Positions 46,305 to 56,975 of a stretch of DNA of 64,000 nucleotides are shown here, piece by piece. The notes beneath the pieces are model-generated. The model was not told the DNA's origin, searched no databases, and saw nothing but the letters and a program-made list of their open reading frames with translations. This stretch comes from Chlorops oryzae. Its lineage: Eukaryota > Arthropoda > Insecta > Diptera > Chloropidae. Positions within the stretch are counted from its first letter, which is position 1; the number at the start of each line of letters is the position of its first letter. The stretch is from assembly GCA_020466095.1 (NCBI GenBank), contig CM035807.1:110395808-110459807 (forward strand). Direction: 5' to 3'. The position numbers and the translations under genes are program-made.

Positions 46305-47542
46305 AGTCAAGATTGTCATTTTAAACCCTAATTAGGAAGAATTTTATATGTTGAAATAAACATCATCATCATCACATTATATGGAGTTCGTTTTTATCGA
46401 AAAGTAGAGATGACATCGGTGGAAAGATGTTAAATTCGTAGCCTCCCAGACCAGCAATGACACTATATGTTTTCCTTATAACTACTCAAAGTCCATACAA
46501 TTCTTATGGATGGAATTACAATTTATTTGGGCTTATATTTACCAAAATTTTCTATAATATAACGTGAATGAGGATAAGTGTTCAGGAATATTTTCCTGTT
46601 CAAGTTTGTTATGTCCTGCTTAACGACATTAGTGTGTTAATATATTTTCAAATAACATGAAATATTTCGCGAAATTGTGGAAGGAATAAATCAAAATCCA
46701 ATTTGAAAAGAAATAAAATTTAAAACAAGAAACTTCTTATGGATAGAATGCCGTAATTTTGGACTAACCATTCTCTGACTAATCCCAAAGGCACTCCCTT
46801 TTAGCGAATTATGCTTCGCATTTCTCAGGGTACATATGTATATGGGGGAGATTAGACAAATTAGATTCAAAAAACGATTTTTAGAAGAAATAATTTGCTT
46901 AAAATCCATTCATGAGACTTTTTCTTTTGAAATGGAAAGCATCCGGAATTGTGTCAAGATTAGTCAGATGCGATGAAGATACTTGAAAGTTTTTAATTAG
47001 CTGCCAAAAGTGAAGGCCGCCTCACATATTCTTACACCTTCAACTCTCACACATACATATTCAGCGCGTGCTTGAAATTGATCCATTCAACATTCAAACG
47101 ACCTATTATAAATTCTATTCACTTAACCGGTTTAAGTAACGTGCTCCGATTTAAGATGTCTCTCAACGGATCCAGTTTTGTTTTATTTAATTTAATTTTT
47201 TTAATTTTTTTTTGGTTTTTTCTATGAAAGCGTAAAGATTTCAAAAGCTTTGAAAAATACTTAAATCCATTTTGAAGTTACATACTTATGCTGTTCAGTC
47301 ATGTGCGAAAACCAGAAATCTCTTTCCATAATGAATAAATTGACTGAAAAGTTAGCCTTGGCTCTTGACATCATGTTTTATTTTTAAAATGCTATTCATT
47401 CCAGAGCACTTTCAATGACGTTCACTGGTTTTCCAAACTGAGAGAAAGAAATTTAATTTTTTTTATTTAAAAAAAAATTATTTTCAGTAGCTTAAGAAAC
47501 GGGGCGCCTATTTCCTATCATCAATTTAGAACTCAATCAACT
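46305..47542. other. No gene recognised
   Basis: AT-rich unique sequence with T runs near 47190. No supported features. Confidence 0.3.
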
Positions 47543-47546
47543 TTAA

Positions 47547-47733
47547 GGTGCTGCCCAACATGGCAAGTAAATCGCTTTTACTTCCTGAAGAAACAAGTTT
47601 TCTTGCCCAAAAACGTTCTATCAAGAACAATTTGGCTTGCTGAAAATGCTTTTTGGTCAACCACACTAGGCCAGAGAAAGTTAAATGCTTGGGAAAAAAG
47701 TTAAATGCTTTACTTGCCAAGTGGGGCAGCACC
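47547..47733. mobile_element. 187-bp MITE, GGTGCTGCCC ends, TTAA duplication
   Basis: GGTGCTGCCCAACATGGCAA at left and TTGCCAAGTGGGGCAGCACC at right are inverted. TTAA lies on both sides (47543-47546 and 47734-47737). TTAA duplication is typical of piggyBac and Kolobok. The ends alone do not decide between them. No coding content. Confidence 0.88.
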
Positions 47734-47749
47734 TTAACACATAGGTATA

Positions 47750-47890
47750 GGCAATTCACAAGGTCTTCTGAAAATCCTTTTGAATTTATAACTTGCTAAA
47801 ATGAGTGTTTATAGCTTTAAAAATACTCATTTTAGCTGGGCATACCTATATTTAAAAGGGGATTATATTTAGGAGACCTTGTGAACTGCC
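47750..47890. mobile_element. 141-bp MITE, GGCAATTCACAAGGTCT ends, ATA flanks
   Basis: GGCAATTCACAAGGTCTTCT and AGGAGACCTTGTGAACTGCC are inverted with one or two mismatches. ATA is on both sides (47747-47749 and 47891-47893). An inner AAATGAG...CTCATTTTAGC pair extends the hairpin. It sits 13 bp from the TTAA element. Confidence 0.85.
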
Positions 47891-48149
47891 ATAAAAAGAA
47901 TATTGAATGGGATTCTCGAAAAGTTTGTGCTAATTTGAAACATGTTTCTTTCAGGATCTTAAAGAAAAACTTTTACTAGATTCACATGAATATAGCCAAT
48001 CAGATGAATGAAAGTTCCACAGCCTAACTAGCAAAGAAATCATCCCCTGTGAATGCCGTATAAGAGTTATTTTAAGTCCTCTGAAATTTCAACACTAAAT
48101 CGACCAAAAATATAATAAAATACCTTTAGATGTTTTATAAACGTCACGT

Positions 48150-48887
48150 CACTGGCTCATAAATAATCGCTCTGATTTAAAACTAGATTATAATGTCCTT
48201 CTGTACAAGGAAGTTATTAAACCAATGTGGAAGTATGGTTTGCAATTGTATGGACATGCAACCGCTTCGAATATAGACATTCTACAGAGAGCACAATCCA
48301 AAATCCTAAGGACAATTACGGGAGCTCCATGGTTTGTTACAAATGAAAGAATACATAGAGAGCTTAACGTAGAAAATTTCTACTAGAAATGGTGAAATCC
48401 GAATTCGCCAAAATCAAAGAAAATTATTTTTGTAAACTGCAAGCTCACGTAAATCCACTAGCGCGTTCACTAACAAATACATCACACTATTCGAGGCTAA
48501 AGAGAAATGATCGACCAGCGGTTCCAAATACAACAGGTGCAATCCATGCACTTCCAAAAACAACAGCTTTCCTAGCTATAAATTCAAAAATCTACATCCT
48601 CCCGGGTAATCCACTGCATAATCACCTTACTGAGCTTTATACTATGCTCTCCAACACCGTTCTCAATTACATGTGCTCCTACACACACATCATAAAAGCC
48701 TAGCTCCAGCGAAAAGGCATGTAATTATCAAAAAATTACATCTCATAAAGGATTCTTCAAATCTGAATATGCTCTGTGATATGTAATTGTGTAACTTTAG
48801 GTGTAAGATTTTAAAAAAATTATTGATAGACTCCTATCCTAAAGGAGTGATCCAATAAATAAAATGAATTGTTAAAAAAAAAAAAAA
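48150..48887 (+). mobile_element. 5'-truncated jockey-clade LINE, reverse transcriptase C-terminus
   Basis: The plus strand at 48150-48386 translates to HWLINNRSDLKLDYNVLLYK then KPMWKYGLQLYGHATASNID, ILQRAQSKILRTITGAPWFV and TNERIHRELNVENF, the region just after the reverse transcriptase core in jockey-type elements. It then shifts frame and continues from 48389 (SEFAKIKENYFCKL, HYSRLKRNDRP). A poly(A) tail precedes 48888. A 13-bp duplication ATAAACGTCACGT flanks it (48137-48149 and 48888-48900). Truncated and inactive. Confidence 0.9.
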
Positions 48888-48900
48888 ATAAACGTCACGT

Positions 48901-50455
48901 ATAAAGCTACTACCATCATTGATAGTACTTTGAGAAGAAGCGGGGAAAAAAACGTTGCATACTTCACAGCGCCAGCTAATTGCCTGCGAGAATGTGCATG
49001 AAGTGAATGCAATTTCGCTGTGAGCACGAAAAAAGTGTAAAAAAAATAGAGAATTAATGGAATAATGCGATGAATGCGAATACTTTTAATCCACTTTTCA
49101 ACGCAGCATGGTGCGAAATTGAATAAAATTATCATAGGCAATGAATCTAAGGCATGCAAAATATGTTCGTGTACGTGCGTGAGTGTGCCTGTGTGTGCGT
49201 GTTCGCGCTTTAATCTGTTCGTAACGTATCGTAAATATTATGCTAAAATTTGTTATTCAGATAATTCTTAATCAAGGCGAGCATATTTTGCAAATATTTT
49301 TCGCCTTAATGGCAGGGAGAAAGAGTTATAAATCACACCCATTACGGAGCATATTTATGACTTGTGAGCGACAGTTTCTACTCCTCAAATCTTAAGGACA
49401 AACATTGAGCGAAAGACCGGGGGCAATGATTTGTTCTTTTTTCGGCAAAATTGACTATTTTTGTCACGTCTCGATGCTCATTTGACTATCGGATGGAATG
49501 GAAGTTCGTTAAAAGGAGCGCGCCACTCGACGACGACGACGACGACGACTTTGAAAATAGTTTAATAGCACAATGCGTATCTTATTTCCATTATTCAAGG
49601 ATTTTCTCGCTTTCCTGAATTTGTTGGGAGCCCAAACCGTTCGTTGTTATGTCTTGAACACTCTTTGGCTTCAATCTGTTCGCCTTCCCATCGGGTCATG
49701 CGCTTCAAAATTTACGCCATTTGCACGGATTCATTCATCATTTTGTCATTGTTGACACATTGACTTGTTTTAAGAATGTTCCAAGTGCTCCGTTGTACGG
49801 CGACTGACTTCAGGGACGATTTGATTAGACGGCGTCGGTGTCTGCAGCTGCGTCGCGGCGGCGGCGGCGTCTGTTCGTCCTCGTTTTTATATATTTTTAG
49901 CCTTGTTTTCGAACTTGTCCATTGCGACGAGATTGATAGCTTCGAAAATGAGGAATGCCATGCCGTGACAATTTGACGAAGTCATACAATAAGCCATCAG
50001 TATTCAGCACACAAGGTCTAATGATAAGGATTTTGACGTCCATTCTGTTGGACAAATTAAGTGAATTATTCTATAAAAAAAAAAGAAGAATATTTGTCGG
50101 CGGCCAGGCCAGAGGAAAAAGATAACCCAACGATGCGTACTCATAAATGACTTAATTAAGTTTTTGTTTTTTTTTTAAATATTTTTCTTTGTTACACAAA
50201 TCACGTATATTAAATAGGCAAGGGTAGTCGGGTCATTGAGTGAGGCAATCAATCCTTTGGTTTAATGTTCCGATTAACAATCAGAATCTTTTCGGTTCGG
50301 TGCTAATCAGATGAAAACCCTCGTGTTTCTAACAGATCTCCACCTTATGTCAAACATCTATTTTTTTGAAATGTCATCTTATTTTTCTGGAAAAGGAAAT
50401 CGACTTGAAATAAAGAGAAAACTTCTTATTCGCTATTTTTTCTACTAAAATGCAT
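48901..50455. other. No gene recognised
   Basis: Unique sequence. A short GAC trinucleotide run at 49530-49551 and a GCG-rich patch at 49853-49870 (CGTCGCGGCGGCGGCGGCGT). Open frames under 100 codons with no motif. Confidence 0.3.
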
Positions 50456-50457
50456 TA

Positions 50458-50529
50458 CAGTGTACTTCTCCTAGGGGACCGTTAAATGTCTCCGTTTAAG
50501 AGGAGTTTCCGCAACGAGAGAACACACTG
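50458..50529. mobile_element. 72-bp pogo-like MITE, TA duplication
   Basis: CAGTGTACTTCTCC at left and GAGAGAACACACTG at right are imperfect inverses. TA flanks both ends (50456-50457 and 50530-50531). It resembles a shortened version of 39349-39523 (shared CCGTTTAAGAGG/CCGCTTAAGAGG interior). Confidence 0.7.
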
Positions 50530-50576
50530 TATATCAAAATCATACATATATAGTTCGATTTTCTGTCGGATTCTCC

Positions 50577-50620
50577 GTGGCGTAGTGGGTAGCGTGCGCG
50601 CTTACCTTATTGTCGCATGC
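50577..50620 (+). pseudogene. tRNA-like 5' half
   Basis: CCGTGGCGTAGTGGGTAGCG followed by TGCGCGCTTACC matches a tRNA D-arm/A-box and anticodon-stem start. No B box follows within 80 bp. This is a truncated tRNA or SINE head. Confidence 0.45.
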
Positions 50621-50887
50621 GAGAAAAATGTTTGAAAAAAATGGGACTTGAAAGAGGCAAGTAAATTTTAAGGAACAAGTTGACCCACTCAGGGAGAAAG
50701 GAACAAGCTGCCAGCCATAAAGTAGAATTTCCATCCTGCCTTGAAAAAGGTTCATGTACAAACTAATAAAAAAATTCCTGAGTTCTACTGGAACCTTTAT
50801 TTTTTTTTTTTTTTTGCATAAAAAGCTTGGTTGAAGGCTTAAAATTCCTCTAAGCTTTTTCATTGTTATTTAAATTTGATATACTTA

Positions 50888-51013
50888 GGCCCATTTGCTA
50901 CAGTTTCGGTTAAAGTTTTTCGTTACGATTCCTCTCAAAATTTTAAAATTTTCATACAATTTTTTTTTTTTTTCGGAACGAAAAATTTTAACCAAAACAG
51001 TAGAAAATGGGCC
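50888..51013. mobile_element. 126-bp MITE, GGCCCATTTGCTACAG ends, TTA duplication (copy A)
   Basis: GGCCCATTTGCTACAGTTTC and AACAGTAGAAAATGGGCC are inverted. TTA lies on both sides (50885-50887 and 51014-51016). The same family and the same 126-bp length as 60831-60956. TTA duplication points to PIF/Harbinger. Confidence 0.88.
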
Positions 51014-51049
51014 TTAATTACCTACTTTTTCACAAAAAAAAAAAAAAAA

Positions 51050-51261
51050 AAATCCAACGCCTGAGCGGGGATTTGAACTCGCTGATATTGGATTGTGAGC
51101 CAATGACTCGCATTCATTTCAAAAGAATTCCTTCCTACGTCTACGAGAAATCGTCCTCATTTTACTGAAAAGGAGTTCATCCTTATATGTAGACGGACCC
51201 CTTTCTTAGAGGAGAACTGTGGGGAAGTCTTCTTATACATATTTGGTCCTTTGGTTCTGTG
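51050..51261 (-). mobile_element. Truncated CAC-type element with tRNA-like module
   Basis: On the minus strand it starts CACAGAACCAAAGGACC (right edge) and carries CTCGTAGACGTAGGAAGGAA and GCGAGTTCAAATCCCCGCTC. It therefore matches the left two-thirds of 17387-17777. The other end is lost at an A run near 51033-51051. The anticodon-arm-like TTGGCTCACAATCCAA is better preserved here. Confidence 0.7.
51056..51110 (-). pseudogene. tRNA-like 3' half in truncated CAC-type element
   Basis: Minus strand TTGGCTCACAATCCAA (stem-loop) followed by GCGAGTTCAAATCCCCGC (T-arm/B box). No clear A box upstream. Same module as at 17550-17602. Confidence 0.5.
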
Positions 51262-51367
51262 AATAGTCCTTCATGCTACATGCAATGCCGTTCATAATTT
51301 CGCATCAAGAGCGAATATCAATTTCATTAATTGAGCGTAATTGGTAATTGGATCGTAATGTAGAAAT

Positions 51368-51576
<209 letters not shown>

Positions 51577-52420
51577 AGTGTGGCGGAGAAAAAAAAGAAA
51601 ATCTTTAAAAAAATGTATGCATACACCGATTTTCTAACCAAAGAACGATTCGAGAGATTTCATTCATAAATCCATTTAATGGTTTTTTAAGTGGCCATAA
51701 TCTGTTGTCTTAACGTTTTAAGCCGACATGTAAAACAAGCTCCAAATGAGTTGTTCACAAACGCACGCCAAAACAAAAGTTTTCACACAGCCGACAACCG
51801 ACAAGGCTAAAACGAACAAGAGGAGAAAGAACACAAAAAAAAAAAAAAACCGAAGCAAAGAAAGCAAAAGTTTTTCTCCAACAAATTTGCTTCCATGCAA
51901 AATGATTTTCCTTCGAAGCGAGTTTATTGCCCGTTATTATTATTAAATAGCGGCGGTCATAACAATCTTTTTATTGCTATTTTTCTTAATTTGTTGTTGT
52001 TTTTTTTTCTGTTTTTTTTTTTTGGCTCTTTTACTGCTTGGCTTATTTGGAGGTCAATGGCAAGTAAGTGGACCAATGGAAATGACTTGTATTTTTTCAT
52101 TTTTTTTTTTTTTTTATGTTTAAATAATGTTTTTTGTTTTGATCATTTTTTGATTTCGGGTTTCGATTTGTGAACGTGTTTGAAAACTTTTGAGGTTTGT
52201 TTGATATCTTTAGGAGTAATTATTTCTAATTTAAATTAATCAAATCTATTTTGGTCTCTCAAAAATCGAAAAAAAAAGACCGCCATTGCCTTTAAAAAAA
52301 GTGACTGAAGGAAACCTTGATGGGGGCAGGAAATCGTAATACCGGATAATTTCATAATGAAGAGTATGCAAGCCTATCATTAGGGGAACAATGTAAAAGG
52401 TCACCAGCGTGAAGTGATGC
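51577..52420. other. No gene recognised
   Basis: AT-rich sequence with A and T runs (51833-51850, 52000-52025, 52100-52116). Confidence 0.3.
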
Positions 52421-52425
52421 CAGAT

Positions 52426-52505
52426 TGAGGGATTTTTCACGTTTTGAGGGATTTCTTCAAAATAGTTTTTAAGCCGAAAGTCATTTCAAATAATTGAAAG
52501 GCTGT
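52426..52505 (+). repeat. GAGGGATTTTT block, relative of minisatellite-element tail
   Basis: TTGAGGGATTTTTCACG, TTGAGGGATTTCTTC and AAAGTCATTTCAAAT follow the order of blocks in the tails at 8175-8240 and 19590-19660, and loosely 9785-9850. It has no minisatellite upstream. Confidence 0.45.
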
Positions 52506-52526
52506 TTTTGAAACCATTATTCTATA

Positions 52527-52770
52527 GGTAGGTAGGTTGATGTGGCTGCCACTTAGGCCGTAGGCCCATTGTGATACCAAGGAGGTTTTCTTGCGTTTGT
52601 GTGAGTGTATGTAGTATGCCCCTAACATGCGATTTTTTAAAAACCAGTGCTAGGCTTGGAACATTACACTCCGTTTCGCCTATGCCGGGAATCGATTCTC
52701 GGACCCTGGGATCAAGAGCATAGCACGCATCCCCTTCGTTTTCCCAGAGCCTCATTGTTCTATAGAAAGC
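52527..52770. repeat. Dispersed repeat with GATGTGGCTGCCACTTAGGC start and tRNA-like B box
   Basis: AGGTAGGTTGATGTGGCTGC through GGCCCATTGTGATACCA is a pattern I associate with abundant fly repeats. CGAGAATCGATTCCCGGCAT (minus strand, about 52683-52701) is B-box-like. Boundaries are unclear and assignment is from memory of the pattern. Confidence 0.4.
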
Positions 52771-52865
52771 TGAAGAAAAAGGATTTTTTTTCAAATATTC
52801 GAGAGAAAGGTGTTTCCAAAGCAATGGCAGCATCGCCAGCATGGCATTAGGGGACTGACTTTCTA

Positions 52866-55814
52866 ATTGAACTCTCTTCAATTCTCTCAAGTTATCGAAA
52901 AATATTACGAGTATTTTCCGGATATAGAATGGTCAGAGTCACCCCAAGATGGATCTCGTGGAGCTGGTATTTTTGGCAGCATTGCTCTAAGAGAACGGAG
53001 ACGAATCAACTTTTTTTTTTCTCTCCTCAACCTTAAAAGTCTGAGGTTCTGAAATCAAAATCTTCACAGTTTTATAACAAAAGAATTCAAAGGATTTTTT
53101 GTAGAGTCTTAGATTGAAAAAGATACCTCGAAGTTCAGTTACTTTTATACAAAATTTTAACGACTTCTCCTGTAAGAATCTTTTCGAGCGAAACTAGTTT
53201 CCATTTTCTTTTATTTTTATTATTAATAATTATTTATGTATTCACGGGTATTTTGACTTTTTAAATCGAGTGTCCGCTAAATTTCAAAATCCACAGTCAC
53301 GGTCAAGTCAACACAGCTTGTGAGGACGTCGACCGAAGATCACTTGAACTTCTGGTGACAAAATCATAGTTATTTTTAAGAACCCAATCATTTATGTTAG
53401 ATAAAGCTTTATTTAAATGGTTATGATATTTTAGAGACAGAAAAAATTTGCTAAGACTTTTCTCGTAGATACTTAGTCTGAAATTTGTGCGGAAAAAATT
53501 CCATTTGTCCCATTGTCCCATGCAATCTCCCTTAAGACGAAAACTCTTAAGTATCAAATTTCAAATAAATTTCGAAAATACATATCTACAGCATATTGCA
53601 CTCTAAATTGTGTGACAGGCCATTTCAGCCACTTAAAATGAATCATCCTTCGAACTTCAACGACTTTGATCGATGAGTGCAAAATAATATTCAAAATATT
53701 TACTTATAAATCACATCTGTAAACGACTTTCCTTGAAAACTGTCATCTTTCTTGAAATTCGATAACATATTTCTTCTTTTAACCCTTTCAGATCTTTTAT
53801 TTTTTTTTAAATTTTTTTTTTTAATTTTTTTAATACTTTTTTTTGATTATGTGTTACTCATGACTACCGGTCAAAAGTGTCAAAATAGTGTAAATACATG
53901 GCCAGATATGGCGGATGTAGTACTTAATTTAGTAGCTTCAAATAATAAGGTATCCATAAGCAATAATAGTGGGCTTGTCATGTCATTATTTAAAAGGGTT
54001 AAGACTATCAAATCAATCAAAGACAAGAGGCCGACCAAAACTATGTATTTAACTTCATGCCAATGAATTTAGTAATATTTTATTTAATTATTTTTTTATA
54101 AGAGGATGAAATTCATGACGAATCGGAAACTGGTTTTCAAAAAAGCATTTGGGTTAGACAATTTGGTATTCAAAGTGCTTTGAATTTACTAATAAAAATT
54201 AATTTGATTTTTGTTTTAGTCTCTCTGGCAGCCCAAAAATTTGTGTGCTTTCAATTTCTTGTTTGATTGTTTTATTTATTAATTTTTTTTTCTTTTTTTT
54301 TCACAATCAAAATTCGTTCAAAGATTTTATTCATGTCAGCCTTCGAAGAGTGGCAAACAGGCCAAACTGCTTCGAATCAACCTGAAGACGATTCGAACTA
54401 AGCAATGATGACCATAACAAATGCCGACAAATTTCGATGATGCATGAAAATATTTTCTCGAGTGACAAAACACAAAACTAAAACTCAAACTTCTCGCCAT
54501 CGCAATAAAATCTTCAAGGTTGATTGCTTCGCACGTTGATATTTCGATATTTTTGAAATATTTTTCTTTCTTTTTTTTTTTAATAAAAAACTTTTTATTA
54601 AAAAGTAAAAAAGGAAAGAAAAAAACATTGCAAACATTTGCACAATTTTGTGTGTTGAGGTATTTGTGCAACATACTTGCAGCTGCACGATACGACGAAT
54701 TCCACGCGCCATCAATTTTGTTCGAGTTCGAATGAATTTTTTCGCATGAATGATTTTCCGAACGGAAATTTTGAGGAATTTTTTCGATGTGTTCAAATGA
54801 AATGGAATTAAAATAGAAAATCGGAAAACTGTCACACTCGAAGACAGACAGCTTGGCATAAGTAGCTTATTTTGAACTCCTTTTATCTTCGGCGAAGAGC
54901 ATCAATCCCCTAAGCTACTAAAGGTGTGTGTCTGCACTCAAACATAGGTCGCTGGTTTTTCAATATGCTCGACAGAATTCTTGTTTTTTTCCTAACCATA
55001 CAATTACTTTAAACGAAAATATGGCAAGGGAAGAGTGAAAATTATATTCGTTCTGCCAACAAATGAATGGAAGTGAATGGAGTATTCACACGAGTAGAAC
55101 TGAACTGATTTGAACCCATCGTTGCTTTTCCATTTTAACACTATCGCATACGAGTATGATGCGCTCGAAAATCCATTTTGATTATAATCTGTACTGACAT
55201 TTCTATAATGAGTTCAGAGATTTGGCATTAGAGATGACATGACGTTAAAAGAATGGCGAAAAAAAACTGTAAATAAAATAAAAGAAAATCACTATTTTAA
55301 GAAGAATAAAAGGTTAACCCTCACGTGGGAAGTAATTTCGTTAGTGAGAAATTCATTCTCATTCAACTTTTCAGGGATCAGACATTGCTACAATAGCTCG
55401 TGTATATGGAGGATTTGGAGAATTATTTTAAAAATGATTTACTTCAGATTATTTTTAAGTTTAAGGTTTTTCCGCCTGACGAATTAGATTCACTTGTGAT
55501 AAGAGTACGATTATTGTGCCATTTAATTCCATTCGTTGGATTTTTATTCTACTAAGCCCTCGACCTTCCTTATGAAAGAATGGACGTTTAGATGATTCTC
55601 TCGAGTTTTAGCTCGTCGTGGCTTAAGAAGGGCTTATTAACCCTCGATGGCTACTCGAAACGACGAATATTTGCTCGCATAAGCAGAGAGAACAGTGCAG
55701 GCATTTTTACTCAAAATTTGCTCAAAATGAGCTATTTATGAGTTGATCAATTTGGTTCGAAGTCTGCAATAGCTATAAGGGCTCAACGCTCTTAAAGTAA
55801 ATTGAAAGGAAGTA
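52866..55814. other. No gene recognised
   Basis: Unique AT-rich DNA with T runs near 53800-53840 and 54560-54600. Several 80-125 codon frames on both strands are Lys/Phe-rich without motifs. Confidence 0.3.
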
Positions 55815-56265
55815 ACGAGCTCATTCTTTTGAAGAAAGGAAATCAGAGTTGAAATTTCGATGACAGGTCGACAGAAATATATCCCAGCAAAATCTGCTTC
55901 GAAATGTTACCAACACAAATGCAAGTATTTTGATGTTCACTCACACATATGCGATTTCCAAGGTGCAAGAGAGGGACAGTTGCTACATGTACACAAAATG
56001 TTTTCGAATAAAGTTCCCGATGCCCATTTAGCTTTACCAAGAGACATTCCTGGAAAAATTTCGAGAAAATTTGGAAAATTTACCAGAAACGTGATTTGAT
56101 GGGTAGAAAATTTATGATTTAAATGCAACCCTGTGAGTCCGATTACTTGTAATACAGCGTATGCGTTCAAGTAGCGAAAGTAAGCCAAAGTACTTCTTTG
56201 TTTTTTCTACATGTGTTTGGTATAGGAAATTTACTTGCTGCTTTAGAGCGTAGAGCCCTTTAATA
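55815..56265 (+). repeat. Dispersed repeat, copy 2 (interrupted by a MITE)
   Basis: Collinear with 20031-20252 except for a 222-bp insertion after GACAGAAATATA. Blocks ATGACAGGTCGACAGAAATA, TTTAAATGCAACCCTG and GTATAGGAAATTTACTT are conserved. Confidence 0.85.
55882..56103. mobile_element. 222-bp element CCCAGCAAAATC...GATTTGATGGG, TA duplication proven by empty site
   Basis: Comparing with the uninterrupted copy (AAATATAGAAAAT near 20091) shows a gain of 222 bp plus a duplicated TA. Ends CCCAGCAAAATCTGCTTC and ACGTGATTTGATGGG are short imperfect inverses. CCC...GGG ends link it loosely to the elements at 25515, 30416 and 40035. Confidence 0.85.
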
Positions 56266-56943
56266 TCTTATTTTTTCAAAGAAAAAATATTTTTCTTTTT
56301 TTCTAATTTTCAATAAATATCTTCGCTAAAATATACAGCGGTTACTGTATATTTTTTTCTGAAAAGAATTTTGCGTCGCAAGCTTTTGAAAATGATGTTC
56401 GTCGATTCGAAAAAGTGTAGCCAAAATTATTAAAAATAAATGTAGCCATCCAGGGTTAAAGACTCTGAGTCTTAGCCCATCTGAGGTTCTGAGAGAAATA
56501 AGACAAATCTAGGTACTTATGTTTGATCTCCCTAACTTTAACATATCTGACGACCCGACTCTATATGGGCTCACATTTAGTTTAGCCTGTCACATGTCTG
56601 ACAGGCTTCGTCCTTGTTCTTTGTCGGACCGCAGCTTTCATTTTTTGAGAGCCCTTTAACTGTGACAATTGGGATTCTTTAAGAAGGTCACTTGATCTAC
56701 ACCAAATCATTTTTTTTTAAAGAAAAGAAAACTAATAAATAAAACATTTCTTCACAATAATCACATCCTTCGAACCCTTTCGAATAACAATAGAAATGTC
56801 CACTTGAAGAACGGGAATACCTACTCTCACACTCCTACCAATTATCGAACGGTCGGTCGTAATTGTAATGAAAGGAAATTGCCATTTGATTGCCTTGAGA
56901 AAATGAAAGCTTATGAGAGACTAATTATGAACGTAGCTAACAC

Positions 56944-56975
<32 letters not shown>

